From: Curvularia sp. ZM96
Taxonomy: Eukaryota > Ascomycota > Dothideomycetes > Pleosporales > Pleosporaceae
Reading direction: 5' to 3'
Assembly: GCA_022457065.1 (NCBI GenBank)
Contig: JAJGBQ010000001.1
Span: forward strand, 5,084,001 to 5,148,000
Length of the DNA stretch: 64,000 nucleotides
Each line of letters starts with the position of its first letter. The first letter of the stretch is position 1. Both the position numbers and the translations under genes were made by a program. Shown here in pieces: positions 56,773 through 64,000 of the stretch. A model generated the notes under the pieces. The model did no database searches. It saw only the letters and a list, made by a program, of their open reading frames with translations, and had not been told where the DNA came from.

Positions 56773-59700
56773 ATGGCTGAGACCACAAAATCTAGCGATG
56801 CGCCCAAGAGCGCAGTCGCTGCAACACTGGAGCAACTCAAGCCCCAGGAGGCTGAGTCAAAGACGCTCAAAATTGAGAACACCGATAAGCGTGACACCTT
56901 GATCGCAGAGGAAAAGAAATACCAGCAGTCATGGGCAGAGCAAGGTGTCTTCAACCCAGAAGCACCCTCGCTTGACGAGGAGCCGTTTGACACCACCACT
57001 CCAGACCAGCTACACGAGAAGTTTCCCAAGTGGCTCGGCTGTTTCGCCTACCCGTACATGAACGGCACTTTGCATGCTGGCCATGGCTTCACCGCAAGTA
57101 AAGTTGAGTTTACGGCTGGCTTTCAGAGGATGCTGGGCAAGCGAGTGCTTTTTCCGTTGGGATGGCACGTCACTGGTATGCCTATCAAAGCATGTGCCGA
57201 CAAGCTTGTCAGAGAGGTGGAAATGTTCGGTCAGAATTTCGAGCGTTGCCCAGTCGAGGACGTCATTGATACCACCGTACCAGAGCCTCCAGCCCCTACA
57301 CAAGCTGAGACCAAGACCGACATTACCAAATTCAAGGCTCAGAAAGGGAAGGCATCTGCCAAAACCGTCAAGACCAAGTACCAGTTCCAGATCATGCTTG
57401 CTCAAGGCATACCCCTCGAAGAGATCCACAAATTCTCTGATCCCTACCACTGGATAGAATTCTTCCCTCCGCTCGCAAAGAAGGACCTCACAGCATTCGG
57501 CGCCAGGATAGACTGGAGACGTCAGTTTGTCACAACAGACGCAAATCCCTACTATGACAGCTTCGTCGCTTGGCAAATGCGACGACTGAAAGCAATGGGC
57601 AAGATCATCTTCGCGAAACGATATACCGTCTACAGTCCTAAGGATGGCCAAGCCTGCATGGATCACGACAGACAGTCTGGAGAAGGTGTCACTGTCCAGG
57701 AATATACAGCCTTGAAGATGAAGGTGGTGAAATGGGCTGACTCAGCCAAAGCACACATTGCTGGTGTCCCTGAAGGCGCTTCCTGCTACTTCGTTCCTGC
57801 TACCCTCCGCCCCGAGACTATGTACGGCCAGACTTCCTGCTTTGTTGGTCCCTCAATCAACTACTCCTTGGTCAAGATCTCCGACAACGAGTACTTCATC
57901 CTGAGCGAGCGGGCCGCAAGAAACATGGCGTATCAGGGTACCACTGCCAAATGGGGCGAGTATTCAGTCGTTGCTACATTCCCCGGTAAGGACGTCATCG
58001 GCACAGTTGTCAACGCTCCTCTATCCGTTCATAAGGAAGTGTACATTCTGCCAATGGAGACCGTTAAAGACACCAAGGGCACAGCTGTCGTTACCTGCGT
58101 CCCATCCGACTCGCCTGATGACTACATCACGTCATTCGACCTGGCCAAGAAGGCAGATTACTATGGCATCCAGAAGGAATGGGTCAAGTTCGACGATCTG
58201 CTTGGCATCATAGAGACACCGTCCTATGGAAAGCTCACGGCCCAGAAGCTGGTTGAAGAGATGAAGATCCAATCGCCCAAGGACTCTGCAAAGCTCACCG
58301 AAGCAAAGGAAAAGGCCTACAAGGAAGGTTTCTACAAGGGCAAAATGATCTACGGCGACTTCAGCGGTAAGCCGGTCGAAGAGGCTAAGCCATTGGTCCG
58401 TAAGCAGCTCATCGATTCCGGCCTTGCTTTCCCTTACGCAGAACCTGACGGCAAGGTTATTAGCCGTAGCGGAGATGATTGTGTGGCAGCCTTGCTTGAC
58501 CAGTGGTACATGAACTACGGCACAGCAGCTAACGGTGGTGACGGCGAGTGGGCTGAAAAGGTTCGATCTCACATTGAAGGCGAACTCAATCTCTACTACC
58601 CCGAGGCGAAGAACCAGTTCTTGCGCGTCGTCGACTGGCTCGGCATCTGGGCGTGTGCTCGATCATACGGTCTGGGAACCAAGGTGCCTTGGGACCCGAG
58701 TGTAATGGTCGAGAGTCTGTCCGACAGTACAATCTATCAGGCCTACTACTCTTTCGCTCATCTGCTGCACAAGGACATGTTTGGCAAGGAGCCTGGCCCT
58801 CTTGGCGTCAAGCCTGACCAAATCACCGACGAAGCCTGGGACTACGTCTTTGCTCTCCGTGACCGAAGCGATATTCCACAGACAACAATTCCTAAGCAGG
58901 CACTAGAGACTATGCGACGCCACTTCGACTACTGGTACCCGCTCGACCAACGATCGTCCGGCAAGGATCTGATCCAGAACCATCTTACAATGAACCTCTA
59001 TGTACACGCTGCGATCTTCCCGAAGGAGAACTGGCCACGCAGCTTCCGCGTCAACGGTCACCTGCTACTCAACGGCGACAAGATGAGCAAATCTACCGGC
59101 AACTTCTTGACAATCGCTGGTGCCGTCCAAAAGTTTGGTGCAGATGCTACACGTATTGCTCTCGCCGACGCAGGAGACGAAATTTCAGACGCCAACTTTG
59201 AGGAAACTGTCGCCAACAGCAACATTCTGAAGTTGTTTGAGCTGCGCAAGTGGTGCGAGGATTTGGTGAACGAGGCCATTTACGTCCCTGATGCGGCGGC
59301 ATACATGGAGAAGAAGGTCAATGAGCGCGTGAAGAATGCCGATGTGATCCAGCGACAGAGTGGTAGCGAGCGTCTTCTGTTCGACAAGATGTTCGACAAT
59401 GAGATGAACGTTCTCGTCCATGAAGCCTTCGCGCATTACTCTAACACATCTTACAAGCTGGCGCTCAAGTCTGGATTCTATGACTTCACCAGCGCACGCG
59501 ACTTCTACCGTGAAGCTACCAAGGCGGCGGGTATCGGTATGCACCAAGACCTCGTCAAGAAGTTTATCGAACTCCAGGCCCTCCTTCTTACCCCCATCGC
59601 GCCGCATTGGTCAGAATACATCTGGCTCGAGGTGCTCAAGAACAAGGAGACCATCCAGAATGCTCTTTGGCCAAAGGTCCCTGAAGCCGATCCATCACTC

Positions 59701-60261
59701 ACTGCTGCTCGCGAATTCGTTCGTACCACACAAACAAACATCACATCGGCAGAAGGCAATGCTATCAAGAAGCTTTCCAAGGGCAAGGCCGCGACTTTTG
59801 ACCCGAAGAAAGAGAAGAAGATTACCATATTCTCTGCTCAAGAATGGCCTTCATGGCAAAAGAAGTACATTGACATGCTCCGCGACGCAGCTACTATCGA
59901 CATCAAGGCCATCAGCAAGTCAATCGACAAGTCCGAGTCCAAGAAAGCCATGCCCTTCATCAACGGCCTCAAGCGTCGCCTGGACAACGGAGAGCCAAAA
60001 GAGGTGGTACTGAACCGCGAGCTTGCCTTCGACGAGCTGTCTACCCTGCGCGTCATGATTCCGGGTCTGAAGCAGACTGTGCAGAAGTGTGTCGACGTAG
60101 AGATTGTTGTGGTTTCAGAAGGAGGAAAGGAGGGCACCGTGATCAAGGAGGACGGCAGCAAGGGCGAGACTCGATCGGAACTCCCGCCTCAGGCCGCAAT
60201 AGCCGAGCCAGGTTCGCCTAGCTTTGCTTTTGACAATGTCGAGAGCGTGGCTGTTCGGTAA
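56773..60261 (+). CDS. Leucyl-tRNA synthetase, cytosolic
   Basis: An intronless 1162-aa class Ia synthetase from ATG 56773. The HIGH motif is HAGH at 101-104 (in PYMNGTLHAGHGF) and the KMSKS motif is at 770-774 (GDKMSKSTGNF). Between them is a large CP1 editing domain with ATLRPETMYGQTSCFVGP, the eukaryotic/archaeal-type editing pocket. The anticodon-binding and C-terminal eukaryote-specific domains follow. It charges cytosolic tRNA-Leu and, in yeast, the homologue also signals leucine to TORC1. Length matches the family (about 1090-1180). The acidic N-terminal extension is typical. It lacks a mitochondrial presequence, so it is the cytosolic enzyme. Confidence 0.97.
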   Translation: MAETTKSSDAPKSAVAATLEQLKPQEAESKTLKIENTDKRDTLIAEEKKYQQSWAEQGVFNPEAPSLDEEPFDTTTPDQLHEKFPKWLGCFAYPYMNGTLHAGHGFTASKVEFTAGFQRMLGKRVLFPLGWHVTGMPIKACADKLVREVEMFGQNFERCPVEDVIDTTVPEPPAPTQAETKTDITKFKAQKGKASAKTVKTKYQFQIMLAQGIPLEEIHKFSDPYHWIEFFPPLAKKDLTAFGARIDWRRQFVTTDANPYYDSFVAWQMRRLKAMGKIIFAKRYTVYSPKDGQACMDHDRQSGEGVTVQEYTALKMKVVKWADSAKAHIAGVPEGASCYFVPATLRPETMYGQTSCFVGPSINYSLVKISDNEYFILSERAARNMAYQGTTAKWGEYSVVATFPGKDVIGTVVNAPLSVHKEVYILPMETVKDTKGTAVVTCVPSDSPDDYITSFDLAKKADYYGIQKEWVKFDDLLGIIETPSYGKLTAQKLVEEMKIQSPKDSAKLTEAKEKAYKEGFYKGKMIYGDFSGKPVEEAKPLVRKQLIDSGLAFPYAEPDGKVISRSGDDCVAALLDQWYMNYGTAANGGDGEWAEKVRSHIEGELNLYYPEAKNQFLRVVDWLGIWACARSYGLGTKVPWDPSVMVESLSDSTIYQAYYSFAHLLHKDMFGKEPGPLGVKPDQITDEAWDYVFALRDRSDIPQTTIPKQALETMRRHFDYWYPLDQRSSGKDLIQNHLTMNLYVHAAIFPKENWPRSFRVNGHLLLNGDKMSKSTGNFLTIAGAVQKFGADATRIALADAGDEISDANFEETVANSNILKLFELRKWCEDLVNEAIYVPDAAAYMEKKVNERVKNADVIQRQSGSERLLFDKMFDNEMNVLVHEAFAHYSNTSYKLALKSGFYDFTSARDFYREATKAAGIGMHQDLVKKFIELQALLLTPIAPHWSEYIWLEVLKNKETIQNALWPKVPEADPSLTAAREFVRTTQTNITSAEGNAIKKLSKGKAATFDPKKEKKITIFSAQEWPSWQKKYIDMLRDAATIDIKAISKSIDKSESKKAMPFINGLKRRLDNGEPKEVVLNRELAFDELSTLRVMIPGLKQTVQKCVDVEIVVVSEGGKEGTVIKEDGSKGETRSELPPQAAIAEPGSPSFAFDNVESVAVR

Positions 60262-60708
60262 GGCGCGTGAGTGAGTGAGTGAGCAAGCCTAGCTGCGGAT
60301 TCAGCATCGGTACAATTGATAGATCCATACGAGCACACAACACATCATGAAGGGATTGTAACGTATGTGATGAGGAATGACTGGGATGTTTGACAAAAGC
60401 AAAGGGATTTGTGCTGTTTGATATAGAGTGTGATTACTACTAGTTCTGATTGGTTCACATGTCTCCAAAACCTGAATGATTCTGCCACTTTTGTCGTATC
60501 TGATCCGCACATTCTGTAAAGGCCCAAACTGCCGACTTTGGCACTAAGTTTGCACGCGGTAGAGAAATGAAATGAAAGTACATATCGACTGCGTCTGCGG
60601 GCCTTTTTGGCACTCCGCATCGTCTATCTTCATGATCCAAGGGAAACCCGAAACTAACAAAGGAAATTCGTTACAATGGGGGCACAGCCCACTCCATCAG
60701 CTATACGG
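60262..60708. other. Convergent 3' intergenic region
   Basis: No gene. A short GAGT/GAGTGA run follows the synthetase stop codon (60268-60282). The rest probably holds both 3' UTRs. Confidence 0.45.
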
Positions 60709-61689
60709 TTACCACTTGATCTTCTTGTCTTTGCCAATGAACTCATCAATAATGTCGAGATAGTACTCCTTGAGATCCTCGACTTTGGGAACCTCGTCGC
60801 TCTTGCTGTATAAATCATATGGGTTGAACGCCTTGACGGCCTCGAGCATGCGCTCGTCCTTCTCGTTCATCATCCACTTGTAGGCGCCCTGCGAGTGCCA
60901 CGGGTAGAAAGAGTGGTATCTGATCATGGCGAGGCCCTCGTCGGGAATGCTAGACTGTTCCTTCATGATGTGATATAGGTACTCGTCGTGGCCCCAAGAC
61001 AGCATGACGTTGTCCATACCACAGCCGGGCGTGTAGATGCCGTGTTCGGTGCTGTAGATTTCGTCGTTATAGTCGGGGTTGTTCTTGAAGGTATCGGGGT
61101 AGATGATTTTGTCCGAGTAGGCGCAGCCGACGGGGAAGGTATCGCCGACGACGTCCCACTGGCCGCGTGCCTCGTAGAAGAAGAGGAGCTTGCCTAGGTC
61201 GTGGATGAGACCGACGAGTTGGAACCAGCGGGGCTTCCCGTCGCGGCGGATGGCTTCGGCTGACTGGAGAAGGTGCTCGATCTGAGAGAGGGAAGTGTCT
61301 GGGTCCGACTCGTCGATGAGGGTGTTGAGCTTCTCCATGGCTTCCCAGACCGTCATCTCAGCGCGTGTCTTGCTGTGGAAGGAATTGCGGGCCTTGAGAT
61401 TATAGGCCACAGTCTGTTTCTCGTGCTGTTCGCGGTAGAAGTTCTTGACGCGGTCACATGCCTCTTCGTACTGGCGGAACTGTGTCTTGTCCTTGTCGGC
61501 ATCGAACTCTGACTTCTCGTAGATGTCTTTTTCCTGTTGTGAAGCAGTGCCGTTCTTAATCTTCAGGGCGGCCTTGAGAACGTTGACATCGTCGATGGCA
61601 TCAGAGGTTGCCTCAAGGGCAAGACCGTCGCGGTGGTTGTTGAAGTCCTCCGCAATGTTGGGTGTCTCAAAGATTGCGCCTGGTGCCAT
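60709..61689 (-). CDS. Inositol oxygenase (MIOX)
   Basis: An intronless 326-aa protein from ATG 61689; upstream in-frame codons lack ATG. All diiron-site blocks of myo-inositol oxygenase are seen: an N-terminal His helix (ARNSFHSKTRAEMTVWEAME), FQLVGLIHDLGKLLFF (HD pair), YTPGCGMDNVMLSWGHDEYL and MIRYHSFYPWHSQG. The family's C-terminal FNPYDLYSK is present. The enzyme splits the ring of myo-inositol with O2 to give D-glucuronate, the first step of oxidative inositol use, in the cytosol. Its gene is divergent from an aldo-keto reductase that could act on the product. Confidence 0.96.
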   Translation of the reverse strand: MAPGAIFETPNIAEDFNNHRDGLALEATSDAIDDVNVLKAALKIKNGTASQQEKDIYEKSEFDADKDKTQFRQYEEACDRVKNFYREQHEKQTVAYNLKARNSFHSKTRAEMTVWEAMEKLNTLIDESDPDTSLSQIEHLLQSAEAIRRDGKPRWFQLVGLIHDLGKLLFFYEARGQWDVVGDTFPVGCAYSDKIIYPDTFKNNPDYNDEIYSTEHGIYTPGCGMDNVMLSWGHDEYLYHIMKEQSSIPDEGLAMIRYHSFYPWHSQGAYKWMMNEKDERMLEAVKAFNPYDLYSKSDEVPKVEDLKEYYLDIIDEFIGKDKKIKW

Positions 61690-61844
61690 TTTGGACGATT
61701 TGCTATGTGGTATGAACGAAATGGAGTATCTCAGAACAAAATAGGGTTCAGCTAGAGCCAAAGCTGTGAAACGCTAAAGCAAGGCACAAAGGTAGGGCAA
61801 AAGGCTGGATGATGAATGGCAGTAAAACGTGGCGAAGACTGGGA

Positions 61845-61970
61845 CTACTTATCCTCTTGTGCCCCTCGCACTACGAAGGCTTGTATTGCCAGAAATACAC
61901 AAACAAGGCTAATACCGAAGAAACCCCAGAGAAAGACCTTTGGGAACTGAGTTATCGTGGTCTCCATCAT
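61845..61970 (-). CDS. Possible 41-aa single-TM microprotein
   Basis: A minus-strand frame from ATG 61970 reads MMETTITQFPKVFLWGFFG, then a hydrophobic run (ISLVCVFLAIQAFVV) and a charged end (RGAQEDK). The single membrane helix with a polar tail is a coherent small membrane protein, and the frame is open further upstream (to about 62102) without another ATG. It may instead be chance. It lies about 155 bp upstream of MIOX on the same strand. Confidence 0.3.
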   Translation of the reverse strand: MMETTITQFPKVFLWGFFGISLVCVFLAIQAFVVRGAQEDK

Positions 61971-62777
61971 TAAGATCCACTTTTGGATGAGGAGTCTCCG
62001 CAAAAACGGGCCAAATGAGGATAAGGGCGTCCCATGAGGCAAGTTTCGCCGTCTGACAAACTGCCGTTGAGCTGTCACAGGCAGATCTAAGGGTCTCAGC
62101 ACGAGCAGCTAAGGGTCCTAGATCGCATTCCGGCTACGGTGGTTGGATGGTGTGGTTGGATCTGTGACCGTTCGGCGGGAATGCCTTGTTGGCGTGTCAT
62201 GGTGCATCATATGGGGTAGGATGGGGCAAGACGGCCCGTACTCGTCTGAAGGTGGTAATTTTCGGCGCTGGTTGATAGCCGACGACCCACTGCGCTCTGG
62301 ACCCTGCGGTAATACTGTACGGCCTGCGAGTAAAATTAAAACATGGCAAAAAATTCGATTGCTGATCAGGTGGAAGCGCTGCATGATGACGACCAAGCGC
62401 CTACCCCGCCAAGCACGTGACTCTCGGTCTGATCTTCCCCGACTAGACCCCACGCTCTGTCAGCCACGTCTAGGCACGATTCTTGAAGGAAACTTTTGCA
62501 TGAGGCTCGAATAAGAAGACAACGTATCAGCGACATCTTCTCCCGCGCCGGACCGAAGCTACGCCGGCAGGACGCATAGCGGGGCACCGACGGACTGCCG
62601 GGAGGAATTATACAGTCAATCACAGTTGCCGTACGTCTTTGGCCATACCACAATGGTCCCGCTACTAGCCACAACAATGTGCCCCACGCCTTTCCACAGC
62701 AGCTCTGTCCTGGTCGACCACCCCGCCGGCACTACTACCAAATACATATACCCCAATACTACCCCGGCCAGATCACG
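61971..62777. other. Upstream region of aldo-keto reductase gene
   Basis: No gene is supported. Open frames on both strands lack domains. It probably carries the reductase promoter and distal elements for the divergent MIOX gene. Confidence 0.4.
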
Positions 62778-63892
62778 ATGAATCCTGCCCTTTCCAAGTT
62801 TATGCTCAAGAGCACACCAAAGAGCATTATCGATCCTCAGCCCGACATGAATACTGCTATTCCTTTGAACACCGGCGCTACTATCCCGGCCCTCGGCCTG
62901 GGAACGTGGCAGTCTGCGCCGGGTGAGGTCAAGAAGGCTGTCATCCATGCCATTGAGAGCGGCTACAGGCACATTGACTGCGCCTTTTGCTACCAGAACG
63001 AGGACGAGGTGGGAGACGCCCTCCAGGATGTCATCTCGCGAGGCATTGTAAAGAGAGAAGACCTCTTCATTACCAGCAAGCTCTGGTGCACATTCCACAC
63101 CCGCGCTGAGGAGGGTCTGCAGAAGAGCTTGGACATGCTGAAAACACCTTACGTTGACCTGTACCTGATGCACTGGCCGGTACCCATGAACCCCAATGGT
63201 ACGTTCTACATAGGATTAGACAGGGCAAAATGCTAACACAGTCGCAGGCAACCACCCCCTGTTCCCCAAGCATGAAGACGGCTCTCGCGATATCGACCGC
63301 TCCATCACCCATCAGGACACATGGAAGAACCTTGAGAAGCTGATCCAATCGCATCCCGATAAGGTCAAGGCTATTGGTGTCGCGAACTACTCCGTCAAGT
63401 ACTTGGAGAAGCTGCTTGCCAAAGCCACCATTGTCCCCGCAGTCAACCAGATCGAGAACCACCCACTGTGCCCACAACAAGAGATTGTCGACTTCTGCAA
63501 GGAGAAGGGCATCCATATCACAGCCTACAGCCCGCTCGGTAGCACTGGCTCGCCGCTGTTCAAGGATGAGGTCATCAATGAAGTCGCGAAGAAGCATAGC
63601 GTCGGACCGGCTGTTGTACTCCTGAGCTATCACCGTAAGTTTCCCGGCACTGGCTTTATTACGACCAATGCTGACTTTTCCAGTTGCCCGTAACTCGTCA
63701 GTCCTCGCAAAGTCTGTGACCCCCTCGCGTATCGAAGAGAACAGGAAGCTCATCTCGCTCGATGGTGAGGACATGGAGAAGCTGGAGAAGATTCACAAAG
63801 AAAAGGGCGTCCAGCGTTACGTATACCCGCCCTTTGGCGTCAACGTCGGCTTCCCTGATAAGCCAGAGGGTATGGATCTCAGCGGCCCTTGA
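62778..63892 (+). CDS. Aldo-keto reductase (glycerol/uronate reductase type)
   Basis: Model: 62778-63198, 63248-63634 and 63684-63892, 338 aa; both introns 49 bp. The AKR tetrad is complete: Asp67 and Tyr72 (HIDCAFCYQNE), Lys101 (TSKLW) and His132 (LMHWP). The NADPH-binding end has the family's usual Ser/Arg block, KSVTPSRIEEN. Overall wording is that of fungal AKRs acting on small sugars and polyols (glycerol dehydrogenase, D-galacturonate or D-glucuronate reductase, xylose reductase). Substrate cannot be fixed from sequence, but the divergent MIOX gene makes D-glucuronate an attractive candidate. ATG 62802 and 62847 are alternative starts. Confidence 0.92.
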
Positions 63893-64000
63893 CTATCGGA
63901 GAAGGTCAAGTTGTGAGAATTGGATTTAGAGTAAAAGCAAAAGCTGTACCTAATATGATATGAAGTGATACCACAAGTACTCTTTGCAAAATTCATTATG

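Overview
This window looks like a chromosome segment of a filamentous ascomycete (Pezizomycotina), most like a dothideomycete/Pleosporales. Genes are 1-4 kb, on both strands, and interrupted by short introns (mostly 46-65 bp) with GTAAGT/GTACGT/GTATGT-type donors, CTRAC-like branch sites and YAG acceptors. There are no operons or Shine-Dalgarno sites. The protein set (Ypd1, secreted CE5 and GH3 enzymes, PtaB-like LIM-binding regulator, SesA/NB-ARC/TPR protein, HeLo remnant, pogo/Fot1 transposon) is typical of such fungi. The genus call is inference.

Positions 1-7760 form an accessory island: a decayed gene with a cysteine motif, a small inverted-repeat element, a fungal NLR-type gene (SesA, NB-ARC and a nearly homogenised TPR array), a broken HeLo-domain gene facing away from it, and a pogo/Fot1-type transposon with perfect 64-bp terminal inverted repeats. 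The transposase is disabled only by five TAG codons, all where relatives carry tryptophan, which fits RIP-type C-to-T decay.

Positions 7.8-25 kb hold secreted or wall proteins (Ser/Thr-rich GPI-like protein, GH3 glycosidase, CE5 esterase), a GHKL-ATPase-like protein, a fructosyl-amino-acid-oxidase-like flavoenzyme, a coiled-coil protein, an AKAP7/ASCC1-like 2H phosphoesterase and the HPt phosphotransfer protein Ypd1.

Positions 27-45.7 kb are mostly conserved housekeeping genes: mitochondrial aspartate aminotransferase (with an apparent 3-nt exon), a mitochondrial circularly permuted GTPase (Mtg3/Gep3 type), a GT34 mannosyltransferase divergent from phosphomannose isomerase, an F-box-like protein, mitochondrial ribosomal protein bL28m, peptidyl-tRNA hydrolase 2, a Get2-like ER protein and a radical-SAM lysine 2,3-aminomutase-like enzyme.

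Positions 47-64 kb carry a polyQ LIM-binding/PtaB-like regulator, V-ATPase subunit B, a six-exon 207-aa protein of unknown family whose CDS overlaps a convergent single-TM protein gene, cytosolic leucyl-tRNA synthetase, and a divergent pair of myo-inositol oxygenase and an aldo-keto reductase that could form consecutive steps of inositol/glucuronate breakdown. Spliced models were built by hand from splice signals, reading-frame continuity and family knowledge; all multi-exon models given close in frame. No tRNA, rRNA or CRISPR array was recognised.
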